DNA of 64,000 nucleotides, taken from positions 992,001 to 1,056,000 of the forward strand of contig NZ_JACHDY010000001.1 in assembly GCF_014201315.1 (NCBI RefSeq). The letters run 5' to 3'. This DNA comes from Edaphobacter lichenicola. GTDB taxonomy: Bacteria; Acidobacteriota; Terriglobia; Terriglobales; Acidobacteriaceae. This document shows positions 52,642 through 60,989 of this stretch, in pieces. Below the pieces are notes generated by a model. That model saw nothing but the letters and a program-made list of their open reading frames with translations. It made no database searches and was not told the DNA's origin. The position numbers were made by a program, and so were the translations under genes. Every line of letters begins with the position of its first letter. The first letter of the stretch is position 1.

Positions 52642-53733
52642 CTAGGGGGCCGTGTTGTAGTTACGTCCCTTCCAGAAGACGTTTTTCTTGAAGCGATGAC
52701 GGCTGACGCTGCGTAGAAGAAGATAGATGAAAAACGGAGCTCCGAGGATCGAGATTGCGATGTCCAGTGCCGGGAAGTTGGAGCGCGCAACGCGGGAGTA
52801 GAAGCGCCAGAGCGTCCTGACCCAGATGAGAAGGATAACGTTTCTCTGCCAGGACTGCAGCCAGTAGAGGCCAAACGCCGCAACGGGCAGGCCGAAGAAG
52901 AGAAGAACGTCGAGGATGCGCCACAGGGCGAGGGCGACGGGCTTTGGGAAGAGGAGGGCGAGGTTTTTTGTCCAGCCTTCGATCATCTCGGAGGTGGTCC
53001 AGTACATCCGCGTGGCGAGTGCCTCGGGGGCGTAACGGAAGCGGATGGAGCGGGAGCCGCGCTTGATGTTCTCGGCCAGGGCGACATCCTCGAGAATGTT
53101 CTTGCCGACGGCACGATGTCCGCCGATGGAGAAGTATGCGTCGCGTTCGACGAGGAGAAACTGGCCGTTGGCTGCGGCGAGGCGGCTGGCGGGATCGTTG
53201 ATCTGCTTGGAAGGATAGACGGAGGCTAGTTCAGAGAAGACTAGCGGCATAACCGCGTGCTGCCAGAAGCCGGTGACGACCTGGCGGGGCGAGTAGGAGA
53301 GCAGAGCTGCGTCATGGCGGTCGGCTTCGCGGAGGGAGCGGGAGATGTCGTTGGTCTCGTGGATGGTATCTGCGTCGGTGAAGAGGAGGTATCTGCCGCG
53401 TGCGGCCTGTGCGCCGGTCCAACAGGCGTTGGTCTTGCCGGTGAATCCCCCATTGCTGCCGAGGTCTAGTGGTGGCGCGTCGAGGACGAGGACGCCTGCG
53501 TGGGTGGCGGCGGCTTCGACGGCGAGGGCGCGGGTGTTGTCGGTTGAGTCATCGTTGACGACGATCAACTCCCACTGTTGGCCGAGGAGGAAGCCGGGCT
53601 CAGACTGGCTCAGGATAGAAGCAAGACAGGCGGGCAGCGAGCGCTGCTCGTTGCGGGCGGGAATGATGACCGAGAGTTCGAGGTCGGGTGCTTCGGTAGA
53701 ATTCGGATGCTGCGCGGGGTCGGTGTCGGTCAC
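52642..53733 (-). CDS. Family 2 glycosyltransferase, membrane-bound
   Basis: 363 residues. The GT-A core is LELSVIIPARNEQRSLPACL, VVNDDSTDNT, YLLFTDADTIHE (DxD-like) and ILEDVALAENIKRG (ED). The C-terminus has three membrane helices (ILDVLLFFGLPVAAFGLYW and others). It resembles CrtQ/HpnB-type carotenoid or hopanoid glycosyltransferases. It starts at GTG; TATAAT on the minus strand at 53742-53747 lies only 8 bases upstream, so the mRNA may be nearly leaderless. It precedes the pterin genes by 56 bp. Confidence 0.75.
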   Translation of the reverse strand: MTDTDPAQHPNSTEAPDLELSVIIPARNEQRSLPACLASILSQSEPGFLLGQQWELIVVNDDSTDNTRALAVEAAATHAGVLVLDAPPLDLGSNGGFTGKTNACWTGAQAARGRYLLFTDADTIHETNDISRSLREADRHDAALLSYSPRQVVTGFWQHAVMPLVFSELASVYPSKQINDPASRLAAANGQFLLVERDAYFSIGGHRAVGKNILEDVALAENIKRGSRSIRFRYAPEALATRMYWTTSEMIEGWTKNLALLFPKPVALALWRILDVLLFFGLPVAAFGLYWLQSWQRNVILLIWVRTLWRFYSRVARSNFPALDIAISILGAPFFIYLLLRSVSRHRFKKNVFWKGRNYNTAP

Positions 53734-53763
53734 GACTTCGTATTATAGGAAGTGGAGTGACTT

Positions 53764-54246
53764 GTGCGTAGATTGTTGATGAGTGCGGTGTTGGGATCGC
53801 TACTGGTGGCGGGGTGCGACCGGGGCAGCCATCCCGGGAATATTGATAAGCCCGCGCCGCAGTTTGTGATGGGGGACGGCATCCGGACGGTCGATTTGAG
53901 CAAGCTGCGCGGGCGGGTGGTGGTGCTGAATCTATGGGCCACCTGGTGCGCGCCGTGCATCGAGGAGCTGCCGAGCCTGCTGGCGCTGCAGAGGCAGATG
54001 CCTGAGCTGGCGATCGTCGCGGTGAGTATGGACCAGGACCCGGATGTGTACAAGCGATTTCTGGTGGACCATCACGTCGACCTGTTGACTGTTCGCGACG
54101 AAGATCAAAAGGTGAATGCGCTGTATGGGACGGTGCAGATTCCTGAGACCTACATCATCGATAAGCAGGGCGTGTTGCGGCGGAAGTTCATCGGCGCGCA
54201 GGTGTGGACCAGCTCCGAGATCACCAGCTATCTCTCGAAGATGTGA
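53764..54246 (+). CDS. TlpA-like thioredoxin-fold lipoprotein
   Basis: 160 residues. The lipobox is LGSLLVAGC at the N-terminus. The redox site is NLWATWCAPCIEELPSLLAL (WCAPC). GTVQIPETYIIDKQGVLRRK carries the cis-Pro loop (IPET). It is a periplasmic thiol-disulfide reductase of the TlpA/ResA type. The start is GTG at 53764, divergent from the glycosyltransferase with only 30 bp between. Confidence 0.85.
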   Translation: MRRLLMSAVLGSLLVAGCDRGSHPGNIDKPAPQFVMGDGIRTVDLSKLRGRVVVLNLWATWCAPCIEELPSLLALQRQMPELAIVAVSMDQDPDVYKRFLVDHHVDLLTVRDEDQKVNALYGTVQIPETYIIDKQGVLRRKFIGAQVWTSSEITSYLSKM

Positions 54247-54393
54247 GAGCGAATGTCGGCCCGTTGCAGCTGAAAATCTTCCATTTTCGTAAAATTAACG
54301 CCTAACCTCTGAATCCGTATCCTTTCGAGCCGCAAAGGAAAATTTGGCGGAGAGAACGGAGCGGGTGACGCCGTCACTGATATCATCGAAGCC

Positions 54394-54654
54394 ATGACAC
54401 AGCTTGATGTTCTTTACCGCTATGGAGTTCCGCCGACCGAAGCCTCCGTCGTGGCGATGGCCAAGATGCGCGAGGTGTACGGTGTTCGCCACATGGCGCT
54501 GGACGAGGGGAAGAAGACGGTGCGAATCGAATACGACGCGACCCGTTTGACCGAGCCTGTGATCTATGAACTGCTGCGCCGTGCCGGATTGGATATTGTC
54601 GAGACGGTGCCTATGTTCACAGTACCCCCGCCACCTGAGCCTGCGGCGGCCTAG
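54394..54654 (+). CDS. Small conserved-looking protein with HMA-like fold
   Basis: 86 residues. The beta-alpha-beta pattern (LDVLYRYG, EASVVAMAKMREVYGVRHMA, KTVRIEYDA, TEPVIYELLRRAGLDIVET) resembles heavy-metal-associated/ferredoxin-like domains, but the metal CxxC is absent. The tail is Pro/Ala-rich. Start ATG at 54394. Function unknown. It follows the TlpA-like gene by 147 bp. Confidence 0.6.
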   Translation: MTQLDVLYRYGVPPTEASVVAMAKMREVYGVRHMALDEGKKTVRIEYDATRLTEPVIYELLRRAGLDIVETVPMFTVPPPPEPAAA

Positions 54655-54718
54655 TTGCTTTGAGGACAGTTTCTCCGGTATTTTTAGGATGCTCTTGTAA
54701 GTCACTTCCCTGTTTTGC

Positions 54719-54795
54719 GCGCCCGTAGCTCAGCTGGATAGAGCATTTGGCTTCGAACCAAAGGGTCGGGAGTTCGAATCTCTCCGGGCGCACCA
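54719..54795 (+). tRNA. tRNA-Arg (anticodon TCG)
   Basis: The acceptor GCGCCCG pairs with CGGGCGC; CCA is encoded. The anticodon loop CTTCGAA carries TCG between TTTGG and CCAAA. The T arm is GGGAG TTCGAAT CTCTC. It differs from the tRNA-Arg at 60463 at only a few positions. Confidence 0.96.
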
Positions 54796-54806
54796 TACCT
54801 GTCAAT

Positions 54807-54844
54807 TGATTAGGCATCCATCTGCTGATTAGGCATCCATCTGC
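54807..54844 (+). repeat. 19-bp perfect tandem duplication
   Basis: TGATTAGGCATCCATCTGC occurs twice with no gap, 11 bp after the tRNA-Arg end. Probably a slippage product; no function is apparent. Confidence 0.8.
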
Positions 54845-55044
54845 CGCTGCATTCGTATCCGTGCCTGGCGGCATTGAGACGGCGATCGTCGCAGCGCGCT
54901 GTGGGGTCATATCGCGTCGTCAAAGGGCCTTGAGATCTGCAGCCGTTTGACTTGCTCTCGGTTATGAGAATCTAGATCGTCGGCTCCTGCTTTCTGCGTG
55001 GGGGTCTGTATAGGTTTCCCAACCTCGAATGGAGCGTGTCTTAA

Positions 55045-56286
55045 ATGTCGACCCAAAGCCGCAGGACGTTTATGAAGAGTATGGCGTCAAACGCAATAGC
55101 GCTTTCCGTTGCGAAGAGCGGGATGGCGCAGTCTCGAAGTCATCGCGAAAACGAGAAGTACGTAGTTGCCGCTTACTACTTCGGCAACTATCACCAGGAC
55201 TCACGCAACGATGTTGCCCACGGCAAGGGATGGACCGAGTGGCAGCTTGTGAAGGACGCTCGGCCGCGCTTTGCCGGACACAAACAACCCAAGGTTCCGC
55301 TCTGGGGCTATGGGGATGAGTCTGATCCAAAGGTCTTTGAACAGAAGATCCGTGCAGCTGCTCATGCGTCGATCTCCGCCTTCATCTTCGATTGGTATTG
55401 GTATAACGACGGCCCATTTTTGCAGGGGGCTCTCGAAGGGGGTTATCTACGCGCGACCAACCGCGCAGAGGTTGAGTTTGCCATCATGTGGGCGAATCAT
55501 GACTGGTTCGATTTGCATCCTGCGAAGTTGACGGCTCCGCCACACCTTCAATATCCAGGGGAGGTCACGGCTGCCACGTTCGACAAGATGACAACCCATA
55601 TCGTCGATGCCTACTTCAGCCAGGACAGTTATCTCAAAGTCGATGGGTGTCCCTACTTTTCCATCTACGAGCTGTATCGATTTGTTCTCGGAATGGGTGG
55701 AGTTGAGAAAGCTGCGGCAGCGCTGCAACAGTTTCGCGAGAAGGTGAAGGCAGCAGGATTCCGAGACCTGCATCTCAATGCGGTTACATGGGGTGTTCAG
55801 CTCTTACCGGGTCAGACGGAGGTGACAGACCTGAAGGATCTGCTCGCGCGTTTGAACGTCGATAGCACAACCTCGTATGTATGGATCCATCACGCACAGC
55901 TGGCAAAATTCCCCAGCACGGACTATCAGGATCTGGCTTCTGCTTACGAAGTCTATCGAGCTACGGCGTCCGCCAAGCTGGGAAGACCCTACTACCCGAA
56001 CGTTTCGATGGGGTGGGACTCCTCGCCCAGGGCATGTCAATCTGACATCTATACCCAATCGTCGTATCCCTTCATGCCAGTAGTGCAGGGGAACACACCG
56101 CAACGATTTGGCGATGCCCTTCGCTCTGCGAAGCAGTTTCTTGACAACTCCCATGACCTTAAAACAAAGCTGCTCACTGTGAACTCATGGAACGAATGGA
56201 CCGAGGGGAGCTATCTGGAGCCCGATACGGAACACGGGTATGCCTACCTCGAACAGATCCACGCGGTCTTCGGCAAGAAGGCTTGA
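55045..56286 (+). CDS. GH99-like/WbsX-family secreted protein
   Basis: 413 residues. A Tat-type signal (SRRTFMKSMASNAIALSVA). The WbsX/GH99-like domain is shown by VVAAYYFGNYHQD, GWTEWQLVKDARPRFAGHKQ, FIFDWYWYNDGPF, EFAIMWANHDWFD and the C-terminal VNSWNEWTEGSYLEPD. Such domains occur with polysaccharide synthesis and in endo-mannosidase-like enzymes. It stands alone after tRNA-Arg. Start ATG at 55045; an upstream ATG at 55029 is in another frame. Confidence 0.8.
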   Translation: MSTQSRRTFMKSMASNAIALSVAKSGMAQSRSHRENEKYVVAAYYFGNYHQDSRNDVAHGKGWTEWQLVKDARPRFAGHKQPKVPLWGYGDESDPKVFEQKIRAAAHASISAFIFDWYWYNDGPFLQGALEGGYLRATNRAEVEFAIMWANHDWFDLHPAKLTAPPHLQYPGEVTAATFDKMTTHIVDAYFSQDSYLKVDGCPYFSIYELYRFVLGMGGVEKAAAALQQFREKVKAAGFRDLHLNAVTWGVQLLPGQTEVTDLKDLLARLNVDSTTSYVWIHHAQLAKFPSTDYQDLASAYEVYRATASAKLGRPYYPNVSMGWDSSPRACQSDIYTQSSYPFMPVVQGNTPQRFGDALRSAKQFLDNSHDLKTKLLTVNSWNEWTEGSYLEPDTEHGYAYLEQIHAVFGKKA

Positions 56287-56343
56287 ATCTCGCTTGCGCG
56301 GTGCGGATTCGGTGTTCGTCTACGCCGCTGCGAGGACGACGGA

Positions 56344-58596
56344 TCAGGCGAGATGCGTGGTTTTGCTCGCCGGAACGAGTAAGTCCTCGATACGCACCGG
56401 GAGATCACGCACGCGAATACCTGTCGCGTGATACACCGCATTGGTAATCGCAGAGGCGATCCCGGCCAGCCCGATCTCTCCGACACCTCGAGCGCCGAGG
56501 GCGTTGAGCTGATAGTCCGGATAGTCGAGGAAGGTGACATCGATCTCCGGCGTGTCCGCGTTCACGGCAACGACATAGTCGGCGAGGTTGTTGTTGATCG
56601 GAGCACCCGAGCGGGCGTCGTACATCGTCTCTTCGAACAACGCCATGCCAACACCCATCACCACTGCGCCTTCGATCTGATTGCGGGCGGGCCGCGGATT
56701 CAAGATGCGGCCGGCGTCGATGACCGTAACGACACGGCTGACGCGAAGGCGCGCGATTTCTGGTTGCCAGGTCACTTCGGCAAACTGCGCACCGTAGGAG
56801 TGGAAGGAGACCTTGGGCTTTGCGGCTCCAAAGGTACTGTCAGACTTGCCTGTGCCAGAGACTGAGTTGACTTTGGCGATCCTCAGAATCTCCGCCATCG
56901 GCACTGCGCCTTGTTGTTGTCCCTTCAGGCGAACCGTTCCATCGATGAGTTCGAGTTCCTCCTGCTTCTTGCCTTTGAAGGGCGATCCGTCAGACTTGAT
57001 CGCTGCGAGCAAGAGCGCTTTGCCCGCGTTCTGCGACGCCGCAAGGACTGCCGGTGTCATGGACGCCGTGACCCACGAGCCGCCCGAGATTGGCCCCGGT
57101 GGAAGCGAGGAGTCGCCGAGTACAACATCAATCCGGTTAACCGGAATGCCGGTCTCGTGGCTGACGACCTGAGCCATGACGGTATAGGTTCCTCCGCCGA
57201 TGTCCTGCGTGCCACAGGCGACACGCGCTGAGCCGTCCTGGAGAAGTTCGACTGTCGCCTCCGTCTCGATTCGCGCCGCCAGCCACGAGCACGCGGCCAT
57301 ACCCCAGCCCAGCGTCAGACCGTCACGCTTCATCGAGCCGCTCTCGGGAGTACGCCGCGCCCAGCCGAACTTCTCGGCCCCAACCGTCAGACACTCCTTC
57401 ATGTGGCGGGAAGAAAATGGAATATTCAGGCTCTCGTCCAGCGCCGGCTCGTTCTTCAAGCGCAGTTGCACGGGATCCATCTTCAGCGCGATCGCCAGCT
57501 CATCCATCGCCGACTCCAACGCGAACAATCCCGGCACTGCGCCTGGTCCGCGCATCGCCGTTGGGTTGCCGACGTTACGGCGAACCAGGCCTCCGGTGAC
57601 AAGCAAGTTCGGGGTGCTGTAGAGGAATGGCGTGATCTCTCCGCAACCTTCGTCGTAGTCATCGAGCATTGACGTGTGGTTGACGTAATCCTGTTGCACC
57701 GCGGTCAGCTTGCCATCGGCGTCGGCTGCGAGCTGGATTCTCTGGTCTATCGCGGGCCTGTGGCCGACGCTCTCGAACATCATCTGGCGGCTTACCACCA
57801 GCTTGACTGGACGCCCGAGGTTGCGTGCACACGCGGCGGCCAGCAATCCATGGGGCCACGGCCACAGCTTGCCCCCGAAACCCGATCCCAGGAACCGGGT
57901 AATCACCTGCACCTGCTCTGTAGGAACGCCCAGCATCTGCGCCATCACATCGCGATGGTTCACCACCGCCTGTGAGGTCTCGTACAACGTATATTTCTTA
58001 CCGTCAAAGACCGCAACGGAGGCGTGCAACTCGATGGGGTTGTGGGTCTCGACGGGAATCTTGTAGACCGCATCAACCTTTACTTTCGCCGCTTTCAATG
58101 CCGCAGCTGTATCTCCACGCTTGCTCTTTTCGTCAGGCTTGTCGGTCGTGAGCGGCGTTCCGAGCAGCTTCTCGCCGGTGTCCGGCTTCTCTTTGTTGTA
58201 GGTCACCTTCACACTCTCCGCCGCGGCCCGCGCCTGTTCGACGGTCTGCGCTACGACTACAGCGACATACTGGCCGTAGTAACGAATCGTATCGTCCTCA
58301 AGCGGAGGGCGCTTCTCATCCAGGATGAGCGAGAAGCCGGTTGACGGGGGCACGCGGTAGAGCTTCCCGATGTTCTCCCGATGGTAGACAGCGACAACGC
58401 CGGGCATCTTCTCCGCTCCGGTCGTGTCCATGTGTGCGATCCTTCCGTTCGAGATCGTTGCGCAGACCGGCCATGCGTAGAGCAGGCCCGGAAAATTATG
58501 ATCTGAGGCGTACATTGCCGAGCCGCTCACCTTGAGCGGGCCATCGATCCGCGGCGTTGCGACGCCAATCACCTTCGACTCGGTTACCTGATCCAT
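56344..58596 (-). CDS. paoC: Molybdopterin subunit of periplasmic aldehyde oxidoreductase
   Basis: 750 residues of the xanthine-dehydrogenase superfamily large subunit. RIDGPLKVSGSAMYASDHNF opens it; QVITRFLGSGFGGKLWPWPH and GGLVRRNVGNPTAMRGPGAV bind the cofactor; the catalytic Glu is in GARGVGEIGLAGIASAITNA near the C-terminus. Its organisation matches E. coli PaoABC (YagTSR), which oxidises aromatic aldehydes in the periplasm. No signal peptide, expected because it is carried by the Tat signal of the small subunit. It starts 10 bp after paoB ends. Confidence 0.9.
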   Translation of the reverse strand: MDQVTESKVIGVATPRIDGPLKVSGSAMYASDHNFPGLLYAWPVCATISNGRIAHMDTTGAEKMPGVVAVYHRENIGKLYRVPPSTGFSLILDEKRPPLEDDTIRYYGQYVAVVVAQTVEQARAAAESVKVTYNKEKPDTGEKLLGTPLTTDKPDEKSKRGDTAAALKAAKVKVDAVYKIPVETHNPIELHASVAVFDGKKYTLYETSQAVVNHRDVMAQMLGVPTEQVQVITRFLGSGFGGKLWPWPHGLLAAACARNLGRPVKLVVSRQMMFESVGHRPAIDQRIQLAADADGKLTAVQQDYVNHTSMLDDYDEGCGEITPFLYSTPNLLVTGGLVRRNVGNPTAMRGPGAVPGLFALESAMDELAIALKMDPVQLRLKNEPALDESLNIPFSSRHMKECLTVGAEKFGWARRTPESGSMKRDGLTLGWGMAACSWLAARIETEATVELLQDGSARVACGTQDIGGGTYTVMAQVVSHETGIPVNRIDVVLGDSSLPPGPISGGSWVTASMTPAVLAASQNAGKALLLAAIKSDGSPFKGKKQEELELIDGTVRLKGQQQGAVPMAEILRIAKVNSVSGTGKSDSTFGAAKPKVSFHSYGAQFAEVTWQPEIARLRVSRVVTVIDAGRILNPRPARNQIEGAVVMGVGMALFEETMYDARSGAPINNNLADYVVAVNADTPEIDVTFLDYPDYQLNALGARGVGEIGLAGIASAITNAVYHATGIRVRDLPVRIEDLLVPASKTTHLA

Positions 58597-58606
58597 CGTC
58601 GTCTCC

Positions 58607-59614
58607 TTAGGCGCTTTGACTCGCCTGTCCCATCGCGTGCGTCAGGCAGCGTTTTGCCAGCTCTACTTTGAATCCGTTCTGGCTCTGAGGTTTTGCGCCA
58701 CGAAGCGCAGCCTCTGCTGCGGTCAGGAAGTTGGCGGAGCTTGCAGCCCTTCCAAGAAGTGCTTTCTCAGCTTCTGTAGAGCGCCACGGCTTCGTTCCAA
58801 CCCCACCCATCGCGACGCGAATGAATTCGATCTTGCCGCTTGCATCCTGCTTGATCACAATCGCCGCCGAGGCCAGCGCGAACTCATAGGAGGCACGATC
58901 GCGCAGCTTCAAGTACACGCTCTTTGCGCCAACAGGCATCTTGGGAAGCGTGATATGGGTCACCAGATCGCCCGGCTCCAACACAGTCTCCCGCTGCGGG
59001 GTAGATCCCGGAACGACGTAGAACTCCGCAATCGGCACGGCCCGCTGGCCTTTCACTCCCTCGATATGAACCACAGCATCGAGCGCCATCAGCGCGACGT
59101 TCTGGTCGGAGGGATTAGTCGCAATGCAGTGTTCGCTCGTCCCCAGGATCGCAAGCATACGGTTGTAGCCACCGATCGCGGAGCAGCCAGAGCCCGGCTC
59201 CCGCTTGTTACATCCAGTCGCCGTATCCCTGTAGTAGACGCAGCGTGTCTTCTGAAGCAGGTTGCCTCCAGTCGTCGCCATGTTGCGCAACTGCGGCGAG
59301 GCACCAGCCAGCAGCGCCTGCGATAGAACCGCATACTGCTCCTTCACGGTCGCATCCTGAGCCACGTCCGCGTTCCGTGCAAGAGCTCCAATCTTCAGTC
59401 CGCCGTCGGCAGTCTTTTCGATCCGATCCAGCGGCAGACCGTTGATGTCGACCAGCCGATTCGGCCGCTCGACGTTCAGCTTCATGTAGTCAATCAGGTT
59501 GGTGCCGCCCGCGATGAATCGCACCTCTGCACCATTCTGCGCGGTGGAGGACTTCGCCTGAGCCTTCACTGCGTCCGGGATCGTCTGTGCCGTCACCAGT
59601 TCGAAGAGTTCCAT
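58607..59614 (-). CDS. paoB: FAD and [4Fe-4S] subunit of periplasmic aldehyde oxidoreductase
   Basis: 335 residues. FAD-binding motifs are RFIAGGTNLIDYMKL and SPQLRNMATTGGNLLQKTRC. Four cysteines in KTRCVYYRDTATGCNKREPG, SGC and SEHC match the extra [4Fe-4S] site of E. coli PaoB, which typical xanthine dehydrogenases lack. ATG at 59614 has AGGAGGAG 7 bases upstream, overriding the longer frame to 59662. Confidence 0.9.
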   Translation of the reverse strand: MELFELVTAQTIPDAVKAQAKSSTAQNGAEVRFIAGGTNLIDYMKLNVERPNRLVDINGLPLDRIEKTADGGLKIGALARNADVAQDATVKEQYAVLSQALLAGASPQLRNMATTGGNLLQKTRCVYYRDTATGCNKREPGSGCSAIGGYNRMLAILGTSEHCIATNPSDQNVALMALDAVVHIEGVKGQRAVPIAEFYVVPGSTPQRETVLEPGDLVTHITLPKMPVGAKSVYLKLRDRASYEFALASAAIVIKQDASGKIEFIRVAMGGVGTKPWRSTEAEKALLGRAASSANFLTAAEAALRGAKPQSQNGFKVELAKRCLTHAMGQASQSA

Positions 59615-59627
59615 CGCCGATCTCCTC

Positions 59628-60296
59628 CTATGCCATTCGTCGAACTGCCTGGACGGCTGCAACGATGTTGGGGTACGCTCCGCAGCGGCAGATGTTGCCG
59701 CTCATTGCCTCCTTCACATCGCTATCCCCTGTACCCCATGGCTCCTTCACCATGGCGACGGCGGACATGATCTGTCCGGAGGTGCAATATCCGCACTGAA
59801 AACCGTCGTGCTCCACAAAAGCAGCCTGCATGGGGTGCAGGTGGCCGGGTTGGCCGAGGCCTTCGATGGTGGTGATCTCGACGTTTTGCTGCATGCCCGC
59901 AAAGGTAAGGCAGCTGTTCACGCGCCGGCCATTGATATGCACGGTGCATGCGCCGCATTGCCCGTGGTCGCAACCTTTTTTAGTGCCGGTCAGATGCAGC
60001 GTCTCGCGCAAGGTGTCCAGCAGCGTCGCACGTGGATCAATCTGAACCGAATGCGTCTGGCCGTTCACCTTGAGAGTCACCGGCATGGTTCCGGGAATCG
60101 CCTGAGTTTGAGGAGCTGTTCGCTCCTGCGTCTCGGCTATCGCAGCGGAGACGGCTAGCGGAGTGACTGCTGTCGCCGCCGTAGCAACACCCGCGGCTCC
60201 CATGTGGGACAGAAAGGATCTGCGGCTCAACTTGCCTAAAGAAGATGCCGGTTCTTTTGCGTCTCTCGCATCTGCGTCTCTCTCATCAATGGCCAA
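59628..60296 (-). CDS. paoA: [2Fe-2S] subunit of periplasmic aldehyde oxidoreductase with Tat signal
   Basis: 222 residues. A Tat signal (KLSRRSFLSHMGAAGVATAA) leads to the plant-type cluster (GCDHGQCGACTVHINGRRVN) and the second cluster domain (FQCGYCTSGQIMSAVAMVK ... GNICRCGAYPNIV). It passes electrons between paoB and paoC and carries the complex across the membrane. TTG at 60296 has GGAGG at 6-base spacing and is preferred; the ATG at 60344 overlaps the promoter palindrome. Confidence 0.88.
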   Translation of the reverse strand: MAIDERDADARDAKEPASSLGKLSRRSFLSHMGAAGVATAATAVTPLAVSAAIAETQERTAPQTQAIPGTMPVTLKVNGQTHSVQIDPRATLLDTLRETLHLTGTKKGCDHGQCGACTVHINGRRVNSCLTFAGMQQNVEITTIEGLGQPGHLHPMQAAFVEHDGFQCGYCTSGQIMSAVAMVKEPWGTGDSDVKEAMSGNICRCGAYPNIVAAVQAVRRMA

Positions 60297-60333
60297 GCTC
60301 CACCTCCGGACACGTGCTCTTCGAACGTACGAA

Positions 60334-60362
60334 ATTATGTTCATAATACGGCGACATCTCAA
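60334..60362 (-). promoter_or_regulatory. paoABC promoter with overlapping inverted repeat
   Basis: On the minus strand: TTGAGA (60357-60362), a 17-bp spacer and CATAAT (60334-60339), 37 nt before the TTG start. The -10 hexamer is half of an inverted repeat ATTATG-TT-CATAAT (60334-60347), a likely repressor or activator site. Confidence 0.5.
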
Positions 60363-60462
60363 CCGCCACCAACTTCTCCCGACATTCTCTTACGGACTGC
60401 GCCCGGCTTGCCGCAGCGAGCGAAATCCTATATCTTTAAAAGGTTGCAACCCCACGCAATGT

Positions 60463-60539
60463 GCGCCCGTAGCTCAGTTGGATAGAGCATTTGGCTACGA
60501 ACCAAAGGGTCGGAGGTTCGAATCCTTCCGGGCGCACCA
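60463..60539 (+). tRNA. tRNA-Arg (anticodon ACG)
   Basis: The acceptor GCGCCCG pairs with CGGGCGC; CCA is encoded. The loop CTACGAA carries ACG (A34 normally deaminated to inosine by TadA). The T arm is GGAGG TTCGAAT CCTTC. It lies divergent from paoA. Confidence 0.96.
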
Positions 60540-60608
60540 TTCAAAATCAAAAATTCAGAGTCGAGCTTTGCCGCAGCCACGGATTCTTCCGCGGAGAGCC
60601 TGCTGTTC

Positions 60609-60989
60609 CTAGTCGAATCGACGGACACGTTTGTATTCGTCGCGGGCGAGCACGAGGATCAGTCCAAAGATGACGCCGAGGGTGTCTATCATGACGTCTG
60701 ACCACTCCAGCGGATTGTTGTAGATTGCGTGCTCCAGAAACTCCAGAAGATATCCGAAGGACACGACCATCGCGGCCAGGGCGAATCGAGACCAGAGCGA
60801 GGTTACGGTGCTGACGAGCAGAAGAGTCAAGGTAAAAAAGGCCAGCACATGGCCCACGCGATGGTAGTGCCCGGTTGTGTGTAGCAGAAGCTTGTCGTGG
60901 TTGGGCAGGAAGGACAGGACGCCAAGCAACACCATCGAGACGCAACCCAGAACAATGACTGCGGAGCGGCGCTTACGTTCTTCCAACAT
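60609..60989 (-). CDS. VanZ-like membrane protein
   Basis: 126 residues with about four helices: VIVLGCVSMVLLGVLSFLP, VGHVLAFFTLTLLLV, FALAAMVVSFGYLLEFLEHA and VMIDTLGVIFGLILVLA. The arrangement FGYLLEFLE...DVMIDTLGVIFG is the VanZ signature (E-x-Q/E and D-x-x-x-N/D-x-x-G). Function in most bacteria unknown. Its start overlaps the upstream GNAT gene by 17 bp. Confidence 0.7.
   Translation of the reverse strand: MLEERKRRSAVIVLGCVSMVLLGVLSFLPNHDKLLLHTTGHYHRVGHVLAFFTLTLLLVSTVTSLWSRFALAAMVVSFGYLLEFLEHAIYNNPLEWSDVMIDTLGVIFGLILVLARDEYKRVRRFD

Noticed and set aside
54617-54910. Minus-strand frame over the tRNA-Arg (product starting MTPQRAATIA)
   Set aside because: It reads through the tRNA in antisense, a well-known false gene type.
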